Shown here one piece after another: positions 11,097 through 22,635 of a DNA stretch of 64,000 bases; the stretch's first letter is position 1; each line of letters begins with the position of its first letter. The stretch covers positions 14,916,308 through 14,980,307 of the forward strand of contig OZ029914.1 of assembly GCA_964023275.1 (NCBI GenBank). The letters are read 5' to 3'. The position numbers were made by a program, and so were the translations under genes. This DNA comes from Norana najaformis (lineage: Eukaryota; Annelida; Clitellata; Crassiclitellata; Hormogastridae). Under the pieces are notes generated by a model. The model did not search any database. It saw only the letters and a list, made by a program, of their open reading frames with translations, and was not told the DNA's origin.

Positions 11097-12773
11097 TCAA
11101 AAGTGCTTTAGACACTTGCTCTTGCGCTTGTGAGTGGCCGCTGTTGCCCGCTGCAGAAACCAGCAGTAATCGCCCATCATGTTGGAATTGCAGTGGCCCT
11201 GATATCTTGCTTCAAAGGTGGAGATGTCTTGATGGAATCTCTCTCCATGCTCATCGCTTACATCACCCAAGTTTGGTGAGAAAAAATCCAGATGAGAATG
11301 TAAGAAATGTATTTTTAGTGACATCCGGCAGCCGAGTTGCTTATATGCTGTTAGCATGTTGCTAACGAGTTCAGCATAGTTCTCAGCTCGGTGATTCCCA
11401 AGGAAGTTTTGCACCACCAATGTACATGCATCCCAAGCGGCAAATTCCAGTGGGTTGAGCTTGGTTCTAAATACAGTATCACGCATTAGTTCGCGGATTT
11501 CTGGCCTAATAAAAATTCCTGCCTTCAGCTTAGCATCAGTTTTGACGGGTCCAAATTTATCTCTCAGATACTGGAAGCCTTGTCCAGTACGATCCATTGC
11601 CACTACGAAATTCCTCATGAGGCCCAGTTTAATGTGAAGTGGTGGTAAGTACACTTTCAATGGATCAACCAATGGTTCGTGTTGCACGTTGTGCCGACCA
11701 ACAATGTGCTCAGATCTAGGAGGCCACAGTTTCACTTTGTAATGGTTGCTGTCATCACGACTGTTCCACAAGCACAAAAAGCACATATGTTTTGTGTACC
11801 CCAGCTGTAGGCCTAGAATAAGTGCTACCACTTTGAGGTCCGCACAGATGTTCCATTTGTGGTCTGAGTAGTTGATCACTTTCAAAATGAGTTTCATTGA
11901 ATCATATGTCTCTTTGAGGCCTACAGCGTGGGCTATAGGAACAGACGGCTTTTCGTTACCATTGTGCACCAACACAGCTTTCAAGCTCGCTTGAAAGCTG
12001 GAATCTATGAACAGTCTCCACTGATCAGGAACGTATTCGCAACCTAAATTCAGCATGAGACTGTTCACGTCAGTACAGAAACAGATATCATTTTCCAGTT
12101 TGTAATATGTAGCTAGCTGTTTGTTACGATAACGGAAGTGTGATGTTGTGGTACCTTTTTGAAGCAAGTTCCACTCCCCTAGTCTGGAGGCTAATAGTTC
12201 AGATTTCTCCTTTGACAAAGATAGGTCCCTCACCAGATCATCTAACTCACCCTACCTTATCAAATGCGGCCTACCCTCTTCCAAATCTTGATCACTGGAT
12301 TCATAAACAGTAACGTCATCTTCTCTATTACCATCAGAACTGTCCGTTTCATCAGCACCCGCAGCAGGCGGAAATGGTACTGGATTCTCTTCATCATGCG
12401 GCACTGGCTTTAGAGCGGACTCGCAATCAGGATAAACGATTTTAGACTTATTTTTCTTCGAAAATCGAGCAACTTTAGTAATGCAGAAATAACAGTCTGC
12501 ATGATGATTTCTTGGCTCGCGCCACACCATAGGCACGGCAAACGGCATTGAATTCCTTTTGCCATTCAGCCACTGTGTAAGCCCAGAGTAGCACACGGTG
12601 CAGCAGACATGAGGTGCCCAACTTTTATCCTCGTCTCCGATTTGACATCCAAAATAATACTTGTAAGCAATCATCACTCTCTTAGTTAACTTCTTGCGCT
12701 GGTCACAAATAGTATATTTACCACAAACATAGCAAAAATTCTCTGGATGGTTAACACAGCCTCGCCTATTCAT
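11097..12773 (-). pseudogene. Transposon-like single-exon ORF, copy 2, one in-frame stop
   Basis: Minus-strand frame from ATG 12773 (MNRRGCVNHPENFCYVCGKY) to TGA 11097-11099, about 558 codons, interrupted once by TAG at 12,252-12,254 between HLIR and GELDDLVRDLSLSK. The frame is the same on both sides and the flanking residues still match copy 1, so one substitution explains it. N-terminal part: Cys pairs CVNH/CYVC, WAPHVCCTVC and DCYFC, then an acidic linker. C-terminal part: DQWRLFIDSS, CADLKVV, LGYTKHMCFLCLW, YLPPLHIKLGLM, LKIHFLHSHLDFFSPNLG and DEHGERFHQDI, a nuclease-like mix of conserved D, E, H and C. Transposase ancestry is an inference. Confidence 0.8.
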
Positions 12774-12845
12774 TTCAAAATTAAATCTCACACACTAGCT
12801 ACAGCTATATAAGAAAACTTCACCTTCGTTCTACGCAATCTCGCC

Positions 12846-12875
12846 TTATATACTGGTATTGATGCTGACGTCAGC
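12846..12875 (-). promoter_or_regulatory. Promoter of ORF copy 2: CRE palindrome plus TATA box
   Basis: Minus strand: the 12-bp palindrome GCTGACGTCAGC (12,864-12,875, CRE core 12,866-12,873), then TATATAAGGCGAG with TATA at 12,846-12,852. This is about 75-100 bp before ATG 12773. Copy 1 has the same motif order and the same GCGAG after the TATA. Confidence 0.6.
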
Positions 12876-13189
12876 TCGCTGACATGCACAATCATGTCTA
12901 GCGGCTGCTGCAGGCTTGCTGTTAGGAATATTTCAGGCGACACTTGCAGGCATGCACGTATCACTGGCAGCAATCGTGGAGACACATACAACAGAATGTA
13001 CAGACATAACCGAAAACGAGTCCTTACGTCATTACTTGAATGCATGCATAACTTAAAATCTAGACGTCCTGGGCAGATTCTGACTTCATATTTGGAATCA
13101 GCACATTTGAATCAATATAAGGCACATGCATTACTTTCAGTAGCAAAATCGTTGTGATCCAGTGTTATAGGTCGCATCCTGTCTGACCC

Positions 13190-15350
13190 GTTTAACCCAG
13201 ATACTTGGTATACTCTTCTGCTTTTTAGCAGTTTCATCTTGGTTCCCCCAGCCAGAGGGGGCAGGTGCCACAATGCAACCTCTATTATCAAAAAAACAAA
13301 TTGCCATTTTCACTGCCGAGATGAACTCAAATGCCCAATTTTCGGCACCGATTGCTTTTGTCAAGCGGAATGGGCGCCACATCGAGGGACTCCAGGGTCC
13401 AGAAGCTATAGCATCAGCTGTGACCGCTAAATTGGAAGATGGTAACATCAGAGCAGCGGTGCGGATTTTGTGCTCGGAGGAACAGCCAGTCCGGGCAGAC
13501 CCGACATCCTTTGCAGACCTTCAGGCCAAGCACCCTATTCCCTCTCGTTCAGATAAGGACATACCGCCTTTAAATCAAAATCTCTCAGCTTTTCAGGTTA
13601 CCGTTATTGCCATCTTGCTTATGGAACACCTTCAGTTTTAAAATTTGGCGACTTTTCCATCTTATCACAAACTGGCCCTCAGCAGGGGCACTATTTGGGT
13701 CCATTCCTATTTTGTCTGCCTCTTCCCTGGTGCTGGGTTATCTTGATGACCTAACTTTGGGCGGCAAGACCTCTGTTGTGGCGGGGGATGTCGGGGTTAT
13801 CATGTCAGAAGCTGGTGTCATGGGTCGACTTTGAACATCACTGAATGCGAGGTCATTTCACAAGCTCAACACCACATTCTTCTGGATCCACTAAACCGCT
13901 TTTCAGTAACATTACCAGATGATGCCTGCCTTCTGGGAGCACCGTTATCTCTTGGAGGAGCCCTCAGGTCTGTTCTGGAGGCCAGAGTTTCAGAACTCAG
14001 GGTTGGTGTCTCGCGCCTAGCATCTGTTGGTAGGCATGATCCCCTCGTCCTTCTTCGCTGCTCTCTTAGCTCACCTACTTTGCTTCACACACTCAGATGC
14101 ACCCCTTGTATGGACCACCCGTGCTTGAGCGTTTTTGATCTTGTACTGCGAGAGGGCCTCTCGAGCACCATGAACTTGGCTTTGTCGGACATGCACTGGC
14201 TTCAGGCCTCGCTCCCGGTTAAGGATGGTGGATTGGGTATTAGACGTGCAACCTCGCTGGCACTTCCAGCATTTTTGGCCTCGGCCGCAGGAACCACGCC
14301 TCTCCAGGCATCCATCTTGGCCGGATCCGGGAATGACGCAGTGGGAGATGATGTTTTTCTGATGGCCAGGTCCCAATGGAGTTTATTATCAAATGTACCT
14401 TTCCAGACGACCCATTTGCACATAAACAATCAGCATGGGATCCCCCTTTGATTATGATGGACATTGCCACCTTACAAGCATCTGCCGTATCGGACTATCA
14501 CAGGGCGCGGGTCATGGTGGTGACTTCACCTCATTCTAGTGACTGGTTGTTTGCCCTTCCAATAAGTGCCTGTGGTCTAAGACTGGGAGATGAGCCAGTA
14601 CGCGTGGCCGTGGGTTTGCGCCTCGTTGCTGACATCTGCACCACTCATAGGTGCCCTTGTGGTTCAATGGCCTTGACTGACGGTTTTCATGGTTTGGCTT
14701 GTAGTCTACGATTCCTCGCTCAGTCGTGGACATATGGCGTGTTAACAAATGCATTACTTACTTACTTACTGTCGTCTTGGACCCGGTAGGACTGCCAGAC
14801 ACGCAGCTCTAAATGACCTAATCTGGCGAGCTTTAGTGAAAACGGGTTTCCCTTCCTCTAAAGAACCAATTGGACTTTCAAGATCCGACGGTAACCGCCC
14901 AGATGGCGCTACTCTCATTACCTGTCAGGCGGGCAGGTCTATGGTCTGGGATGTTACTGTTTTCGACACTGGCCGATTCTTACTTGCCTCACACAGCCTC
15001 GAATGCAGGCACAGCAGCTGAGTTGGCTGCTCAGAGGAAGGTCACCAAATATACCGATTTATCGGCTTCCTGTCAGTTCATCCCTTTGGCCTCTGAGGCC
15101 CTTGGCCCAATAAATTTACAGGACTTGGAGTTCTTAACTAATCTGGGTAGACACTTGACCAGGGTTTCCGGAGACCCAAGGGAGACCGCTTTCCTTTTCC
15201 AACGCGTTGCCTGCACAATTCAACGTTTTAATTTCATTGCCTTCCAGGGCACTTTTGAGGAGCCAGACATCAACGAAGATTAGCCATCTCAGAATCCAAT
15301 TTTTATCTGGATAATTTCTTAACTTCCTGAGGGATCATAAATATTTCGGG
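13190..15350 (+). mobile_element. RLE-type (R2-superfamily) non-LTR retrotransposon, copy A, disrupted
   Basis: Pieces in order: an N-terminal region ending LEDGNIRAAVRIL, a large internal deletion, RT box C LGYLDDLTLGG, the thumb VKDGGLGIRRATSLALPAFL, a CCHC-type knuckle CPCG...HGLAC, LNDLIWRAL, then the endonuclease core SDGNRPDGATLI...VWDVTVFDT (an RPD and a DVTV as in R2-type restriction-like endonucleases). It ends SFLFQ-like at FLFQRVACTIQRFNFIAFQG and a stop at 15,283. The 3' UTR CCTGAGGGATCATAAATATTTCGGGC ends in (AAT)4. Box A and box B are missing or broken, so it is non-functional. The element class reverse transcribes at a nick made by its own endonuclease. Confidence 0.85.
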
Positions 15351-15789
15351 CAAAAATAATAATAATAATGTAATATTATGACGTCATCAGTTGATTCGGT
15401 CGGTAGATTATTTTTCGCTTGCAATAATATGTAAATTTTAAGCGGACTAAGGCAACGTTACTGTTGGATTTATCTGCAGTCTACAAATTATACATTCTGG
15501 AATCGGATTTATTTTATCTTGTTTCTGGATTTCTCTGGTCTCTTCAGGTTTGAATATCTTTTACACATCATGGGCGTTCACTGAGCGCTTGAAATTTAAA
15601 TATCTCTCAGTCCGCCTAATATCATAGCAAGACGTCATTGTTTCCATCAGCAACATTTGATTTTAATTACTGAACGAGTAAGGAGCAGGTCTACGGTTAA
15701 CGCTAGCCTTCCAATAACTGGCGACAATGTCAAACCTTTAATCACCACTCACTGAAGCTGAACATGAATGAGAGATCAACCAACAGTTC
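15351..15789. other. Spacer between RLE retrotransposon copies
   Basis: About 440 bases without a gene. It may include the 5' UTR of copy B, but no feature can be defined. Confidence 0.4.
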
Positions 15790-17735
15790 AGCCGGCGTCA
15801 TCACCCGATTAAGGCAAAGACGAATAAGACGGCTCTTTGATTAACTGATATCACACTGAAATGATTCAAAGGCCTTCTAAGCAATTGCACCTTGCCGACG
15901 GCCTTGTTCACAAACATGGCCCACGGAATAACCCTTGTCCAGAGTCGCACAAACCACCGCTTTCGACGTTTGTCCCACCAGCAGCGCCGAGCATTGCCCT
16001 CGGTCAGAGTCAATCGCTCTCTTCCCCTAAAGCAGGCATTGATCAAATCCCTTCATCGGCGGACTTTCACCTTGACCATCCTAGCTATCCGTGCAGCCTG
16101 TTTAAGCACATTCCTAGTGGGGCAAGGCCGGCAATGGCTGAACTACTGATTATAATCATCAACAACATCATTCTCAACCCACTAGATCTGAACTCCTGGA
16201 TTAGGTTGATAGTTTTCGGTTGCTCTACTCTCAGACTCCAACAAGAGGAGCAAGAGATATAACCTAACCCACCTTATCAAGAAGAGAATGGACGTCTTTC
16301 GGTCTTAGATGGCAGCAGGAGCTCGCTTTTCCATCCCCACCACGGAGGCAGGACTGACCTTTAGACGCTCAACCGTGAGATCAGACACAGACCGCATCGC
16401 AAAGGCGGTTTCTGCAAAACTTGAGGATGGTAACATACGTTAGAATTCTTCGCTCTGATGATCTCCCCATTCAAGCCGACTTGGAATCTGCTGAGGAACT
16501 GCGTGCAAAGCATCCTCCGCGTCGAGACACGCAAAATACATTACCATCAGCTCCAGACAAGCCCCCTCTTCATGTAACCGAATGTGCGAGGTCTTGCGCG
16601 CAGTCCGTTCCTTTCCGGCGGGTTCGGCGGGGGATCCTGACGGAATTCGCCCAGCACATCCTTGACTTAGTAAACTGCAAGAAGGTCGGCCCTAATCTAG
16701 TGACTTCCCTGACTTCCCTTACTAACCTTTTGCTGGCAGGGATATGTCCAGACGATATTATTCGATATTTTTTGGGGCACCTTGTTCGCCCTCAGGAAGA
16801 GACCTTGGGGAGTCCGGCCGATTGCTATTGGTTACTATTGGCAACGCCTGGCTTCTAAATATGCTAACGCTTTCGCCGTTGCTCAGCTGTCTGACTAATT
16901 CGCTCCTTTCCAGCTAGGAGTTGGATTCCAGGGGGTTGTGAGGCGGTGGCGAACGCCTCCAGGCGCTTTCTCGCTGACTTATCCTCCGACTCAGTATTGG
17001 TCAAGCTTGATTTCAACAATGCCTTTAATAGTCTTAGCCGCAATCACATGCTGGCGGCGATATCGGTCGTCATTCTGGAGCTCTACCCCTACTGCAGTTT
17101 GGCTTATTCCAGACCTTCCTCTCTTAAATATGGCAATTTTACAATACTCTTACAAACAGGTCCACAACAAGGAGATCCCCTCGGTCCACTTCTCTTCTGC
17201 CTTCCCATTCAGCCGCTTCTGACAGGTCTTTCTTCTCCTCTACGTCTTGGCTATTTGGATGACCTCACTCTTGGTGGAAAATCATCCGTAGTGGCGGCAG
17301 ACGTCGAGTTTATTATCAGGGTCACGGGCGAAACGGGTTTGACACTTAATGTTAGTAAGTGCGAAGTTAAAACACACATCCAATCTGGCAACCTGCCATC
17401 TCCTCTAGACTGTTTCATGGTCACACCTTCTGATAATGCCTTTCTTTTGGGCGCACCTTTTTCCACTGGCGGAGCTCTAAGAGATGCACTGGAGAAGCGA
17501 TGCGCACAAGTATCACTAGGGATTGACCGTCTGGCTTCCATATGTAGGCATGATGCCCAAATTCTTCTTCGGAACTCACTAAGCTTTTGCACCCTGCTTC
17601 ACACATTTCGCTGCACACTGGCTGGACTAAGGATGAAGCACCCCCCCCCCCCCCCAGCCTCGTCGGACAGTATATTCCATTCTGTGATCCATAACACTCT
17701 CATCGCTTATACTCTCTCCGCTGAGTACATCTGAG
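15790..17735 (+). mobile_element. RLE-type retrotransposon, copy B, with the best RT core
   Basis: The N-terminal part reads CSLFKHIPSGARPAMAELL, then LEDGNIR and ELRAKHPPR. The open frame 16,946-17,734 carries three RT boxes: VLVKLDFNNAFNSL (box A), GPQQGDPLGPLLFCL (box B) and LGYLDDLTLGG (box C). SKCEV and FLLGAPFSTGGAL follow. Shifts between frames and a stop in the linker (LEDGNIR then stop) break the ORF. Coding similarity ends soon after a 15-base C run at 17,641-17,655, where the frame is lost. The C-terminal knuckle and endonuclease are absent, because copy C begins immediately downstream. Confidence 0.8.
17641..17655. repeat. Run of 15 C
   Basis: Homopolymer inside copy B. It is unusual in AT-rich sequence and could be an assembly or length-uncertain site. 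The reading frame fails here. Confidence 0.9.
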
Positions 17736-17739
17736 CGGG

Positions 17740-19142
17740 TCCGGCAGGTTCGACAAACGGTATTACCCCCACAACACCTCAAATTCTTGACTCCGTCAGG
17801 CGCTGATTTTAACCTCATCCACCATCTCAGTGGTCAATCTGATGTTAGAAGGGGGCCTACCGGTCAAGGCTAACGGCGTTATATATGGGGCGAATCTGAT
17901 GGCTTTGAAGAAAAAAGACGGAGGAATCTGGACAATTGTGGTCGGATACACTTGGCGACGCCTAGCAGCCAAATGTGCGAACGCACGCCCCGTGATCAAT
18001 TTATCTTCACTGCTGGCTCCAATCCAACTGGGTGTTGGTGTACCAGGAGGCGCCGAAGCAGCAGTCCACGCAATCCGCCGCTGGGCCACCTCGATGCCAA
18101 CTGATGGCGTTTTAGTCAAACTGGATCTCGCCAACTCCTTCAATACTCATCGCAGAGACTCTGTTAGGAGCGGTTGCAAGAGAAATTCCTTAGCTTTACC
18201 GCTTCGCTAACGCCGCATATTCTTGTAGTACCTCTTAAGACATGGATCAAATATTCTTCGATCAGAAGAGGGTACCCAGCTGGGGGATCCGACAGGTCCA
18301 CTGCATCACAATACAGCCAATCCTGCTACAGCTGAAGTCCGAGTTGGAAGTAGTTTTTCTCGATGACCTAACACTGGGAGGTAGTGTGGATGTGTTGGCC
18401 CTGGATGTTCAGCTGATCGCCCAGGAACTTCAACTTAACCGCGCCAAATGCGAGATTGTCTCCCAGAATGACGAAAATAAAGTCGACAATCTCACAATCT
18501 CCGGCTTCAACCATACACAATTAGGAGAGGCAACACAATTCGGCACACCTCTGATGCCGAGGCCAGCCGTTGACAAGGTGGTGAATGAGAAGGCAAATGA
18601 TCTGGAACGAGCAGTGGGGAGGCTCTCATTGCTTCACGCACATGACGCCCTAGTGCTGTTGCGAAACGGTTTGAGCGTCCCGAAGCTGCTCTACACAATG
18701 CGCACAGCCGTTTGCACCGAATGCCCCAGTCTAACCAGATTTGACTCCCTTTTAAGCGATGGATTATCGACTGTCTTAAATGTTGAGCTGTTGGATGAGA
18801 AATGGCTTCAGGCGTACCTTCCTGTTAAGGATAGCGGCCTTGGGATTCGCTGTGCTTCTACGCTGGCACTTTCTGCCTTCTTGGCCTCTGCTGCGAGCAC
18901 AAGCGAACTACAAGTACACATACTGCCACCAGAATCAGCCGATACCTCAGAAGAGCTAGTGAATACCGCCCTGAATGCATGGATGGTCTTCACGGGTGCA
19001 GAACCACCAACTGGATCAGCAGCTCATCGACAAAGGGAATGGGACAGTCGCTGGACAAGCAAGGCGTCGGCGAGCCTACATGAGTCTGCGAACAACCCAC
19101 TAGACTGCGCTCCTCTCTTGGCCTCTCATGCACCACACTCTG
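17740..19142 (+). mobile_element. RLE-type retrotransposon, copy C, 5' portion
   Basis: Reads LMLEGGLPVKANGVIYGANL, ALKKKDGGIW, NARPVINLSSLLAP, VLVKLDLANSFNT (box A), a gap, VFLDDLTLGG (box C), AKCEIVSQ, LPVKDSGLGIRCASTLALSA, and stops at LLASHAPHSG. It breaks off exactly where a minus-strand LINE tail begins. The missing C-terminal part reappears at 22,636, so the element is split by a 3.5 kb insertion block. Frameshifts are present near 18,150-18,300. Confidence 0.8.
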
Positions 19143-20985
19143 GAATGAATGAATGAATGAACAAGTGAATATTAAGAGATTAACGTGCCAGACATCAAAA
19201 ATAATTTGAATCGGATGCACGGTCAGTCGCTCAGGGGGAGACAGGCAGTAGAAAAAGAGGGGAAACTAGGTGATAGGTGAGTTGGCAAAATAGAAGGTTT
19301 TAAGTTGCCGCTTGAAGCATGAGACTGATGGAGCGGAACGGATAGAGAAAGGAATGTTGTTCCAAATCATGGGCGAGGCCGAACAGAGAACATGTTCCCC
19401 AATAACTCTGCCCACATAAGGTTGTCGCAACTTCAGAGAGTCACTAGAGCGTCTGTTACGAGCATGAATATGAAAATCAATTAAAGATCGGAGATAGGCA
19501 GGTTGCTGGGTATGGAGAAGTTGTTAGGTGATTGTAGCGTTTTTTAAAATCAATGGGTATAGAAACCGGGAGCCAGTGAAGTTGTGAGAGAATGCCAGCA
19601 GATGAAAAGTTGCAGTTAGGATGGACAAGGCGTGCTGCCAAGTTCTGTACCCGCTGTAATTTTCTGATATTATAAGACGGGGTATGGAAAAGGATAGAAT
19701 TGGCATAGTCAAGTCTAGATTGGACAACAGCAACGGCGATCGCAGCTGCCATATCATCAGTGAGAACCGAACGAATGTGTCTTAAGGCTCTAAGATGGAA
19801 AAAAGCGGTTTTGCAGACGGCAGAGACATGTTGCTTAAAGGTAAAAGTGGCATCAAGAATGACTCCAAGGTTTGAAATTTTTTCTGAAAGATTCACATTT
19901 GTACCAGATAAATTAATTTGGTGAATGGAAGGAAAGTGACGTAAACGCTGATGGGTGCCTAGGAGAATTACATCTGACTTGTTGGGATTAAGACAAAGAC
20001 CATTTTGGTAGAACCAGGAATGCAGAGAAAGCATGCACTGTTCGAGCATCCTAATACCGGAATCAAATCTGTCAGATGAGAGGGCAATGTATAACTGAGT
20101 GTCATCAGCATACTGCTGATGGAAAATGCCAAAATAAGATATAAGATGACCAACAGGAGAAATGAAAGCAGAAAAAAGAATTGGGCCAAGCACAGAGCCC
20201 TGAGGAACACCAGTGTCAAGAGGAGTAGGAGTAGAAATTGACTGGACGCTTCGAATGGTTTGAAAGCGATCTGACAAGTAGGATGAAAGCCAACTGAGGG
20301 GAGTTCCAGAAATGCCGAAACTGCTGCTGAGCCTGGAAATGAGCATCGCATGATCACTGGTGTCAAACGCGGCACTAAGATCAAGTGAGACCAGAAGTGT
20401 GGGTTGGCCAAGGTCTGCAGCACATTAAGTGTTATTTAAGCTTTAAAGCAAGGCAGTTTCCTTGAATGAGATGGTCGGTCGGCAGATTGAAGGATACTGA
20501 AATTTGGTGAGCCAATGATGTGTGATTGAAGTCTGGAAAGGAATAACCGTTCAAGGATTTATGAAATGTTATTGAGGCTGAATATTGGGCGGTAGTTGGA
20601 AGGAGAGTCCGGGTCAAGACCAGGTTTTTTGATGTGTGGGGTGACTGCTGCCGCTGCTTTGAACAACGAAAGAAAGATGCCATCGCAAAATGAGGGATTG
20701 GCCAATTTACAGATGAGTCCAGAAAAAATATCGGGAGATGATTTTAGCAGAGATGTAGAGATAAAATCAACAGATGATGATTTACATTGCATGGAAGTAA
20801 TAATTTTGTGGATTTCTTGAAGTGTAACAGGTGGCAAAGAAGTGAGTGGGGAACCCGATTACAGAGGATAGGGGAAAACAAATTCGGTCGCAGAGGCAGC
20901 AGTAGAGGCGACTGACCGTTTTAAGTTAGCAATTTTATCCATGAAGAATTTTGAATACAAAGAACGAAGTCTGTCAAGCTCATCA
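19143..20985 (-). mobile_element. CR1/L2-like LINE, minus strand, interrupts copy C
   Basis: From 5' to 3' on the minus strand: FFMDKIANLKRSV, PPVTLQEIHKI, PSNYRPI (broken), FGISGTPLSWLSSYLSDR, DTGVPQGSVLGPILFSAF, QQYADDTQLYIALSS (box C YADD), LCLNPNKSDVILLGTH, SRLDYANSILFHTP, RLVHPNC, then SLKLRQPYVGRVIGEHVLCS and SCFKRQLKTFYF. The tail, read on the plus strand, is GAATGAATGAATGAATG at 19,143. A frame of 289 codons (19,477-20,346) is intact, so this is one of the younger insertions. The 5' endonuclease half is missing and frameshifts lie near 20,430-20,600. Confidence 0.85.
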
Positions 20986-20994
20986 GTAATAATA

Positions 20995-21053
20995 TAATAA
21001 TAATTATTATTTTTTTTTTGCCCCGAGGTATTTATGATCCCTCAGGGATCATA

Positions 21054-21057
<4 letters not shown>
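20995..21057. repeat. Inverted RLE-element 3' ends forming a 29-bp perfect palindrome
   Basis: The minus strand of 20,995-21,045 reads CCCTGAGGGATCATAAATAC, then CTCGGGGCAAAA and AAT repeats, which is the 3' UTR end of copy A. Immediately next to it on the plus strand AGGGATCATAAAT begins again. Positions 21,029-21,042 and 21,044-21,057 are exact reverse complements around one base. Confidence 0.75.

Positions 21058-21104
<47 letters not shown>
21052..21104. repeat. (AAT)n microsatellite
   Basis: About 16 AAT units between the palindrome and fragment D. Confidence 0.95.
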
Positions 21105-21105
<1 letters not shown>

Positions 21106-21333
21106 GGCCCTATCAATGGTTTGGGTATGACCTTTCTCACAGACTTGGGACGTATATACTGTCCCTCATATCCGGAGATGGTAGAGAAACAGGTTACCTT
21201 TTTCAACGTTTATCTATAACATTACAGCGTTTCAATGCAGTCGCCTTCCACGGTACATTTGTGGTGCCGAATCCAGACGAGGATTAGCCGTTCCAGAATC
21301 CCTCTCTCTCTCTTTTTCTCCGGAAATTTTTGA
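21106..21333 (+). mobile_element. RLE-type retrotransposon, 3' end fragment D
   Basis: Frame YDLSHRLGTYILSLISGDGR, GYLFQRLSITLQRFNAVAFH and VPNPDED to a stop at 21,285-21,287. A UTR and AAT tail follow. The coding end is undamaged. AAT arrays flank both sides, as for fragment E. Confidence 0.8.
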
Positions 21334-21373
21334 ATAATAATAATAATAATAATTATTATTATTATTATTATAA
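21333..21373. repeat. (AAT)n/(ATT)n palindromic junction
   Basis: About seven AAT units run directly into about seven ATT units, making a roughly 40-bp self-complementary stretch. It is the meeting point of fragment D's plus-strand tail and the minus-strand tail of the next LINE. Confidence 0.9.
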
Positions 21374-22635
21374 GACAATTTCTATAGCGCCGTAACACAG
21401 CCGAGGCCGAAGAAAAGGGCGCTATACATAAGTTCAAGCGACAATAGAAAATTAACTACTGTCATACGATAATTTAAATAAAAACGTTTTAAGCCCTTTC
21501 TTAAACGTATCCAAGGATAGAGCGATCTTCACATGGTCGGGAAGGCTATTCCACGCAGTGGATCTAGCAACCGAGAAAGAGCTTTCGCCAAATTTCGTGG
21601 AAGACCGCGGGACCTGTAGTAGGTTCTTCGACGAGGACCGCAGCCGACATCTGTTCTCATTGTCTCCCACTCGAATACAAAATTCAGAGATGTAGTCCGG
21701 CATGAAGCCATTCAGTGCTTTATAGGTGATCAGTCATAGTTTGTATGTGATCCGTTGAGGAACGTGCAGCCAGTGCAGATTGTCGCGCAGCAGGTCACTA
21801 ATGTGATCGGATGGTGTCCGGCCGTAGACGACACGTGCGGCAGAGTTCAGCACTGACTGCACCCGATCTAGCTGGCAAGCAGGCAGCCCCGATAGTAGGC
21901 TGTTGCAGTAGTCAACCCTGGAGACTATGAAGCTGTTGACCAAGGTGATGGCTGTTGAGGTAGGAATCAGTCTGCGGATGGATTTTATACGAAGCAGTTG
22001 ATAGAAACAGCCACGAACGAGTTGACTCACATAACTTCCAGAGCACAAAATATGCGACTCGCTCCAGCCACAGACGGCGCATCAAGTAGTGCGATGGTGA
22101 ATTGTTTCCAAAGAATGAAATAATTGTTTTGAAGTGGACCAACATTCCCCAATGGTGGATGCAGATGCCAACTGCTCACGGAAAAAATCCTGACGGGGCT
22201 TGTTTATCAGTCTGTTAGCCCAACGGCATGCCTGTCTGTAAGCTACGCGATCCGATTCTTTGCGAGTGTTCCGCCAGCGACGCTCAAGTCGACGTCTCAA
22301 GCGTTTGGCATCTATGGCCTCAGCTGACAGAAAATTGGTGATGGCTTTTGGTGGTCGACGAACAATGGTACGCAAAGGGGCAACGTCCTCTAATACTCTG
22401 TCGATGACGCTTTTCATCTGCTCTGCGAACGATTCAGCAGTGGACGCAGGTGCTGTGAACAGTGATGAACTGTACAGTCTCTGCTCAAACTCCTTTAGGT
22501 CAATGTTCTTAATATGCCGAAATGAAAATGTCGTGGGTAGATAAAATTGAGCTGCATCAGCAGCTATCGTAGCAGCGATGAGACGATGGTCTGAGATGTG
22601 TCCTGCATCATCAACTAAGACATCACGGAGATTAG
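21374..22635 (-). mobile_element. CR1/L2-like LINE, minus strand, internally deleted
   Basis: 5' part 22,625-22,085: RRPPKAITNFLSAEAI, RRLERRWRNTRKESDRVAYR and CRWANRLINKPRQDFF. After a jump the sequence continues at 22,048-21,430: LIPTSTAITLVNSFIVSRVD, YCNSLLSGLP, RVQSVLNSAARVVYG, LHWLHVPQRI, then SSFSVARSTAWNSLPDH and LFKLSYDSS plus stop. The whole RT catalytic core (GVPQG and YADD boxes) is deleted, although both flanks are well preserved. The 3' end is GGCGCTATAGAAATTGTC plus ATA repeats. This is a different lineage from the LINE at 19.1-21.0 kb. Confidence 0.85.
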
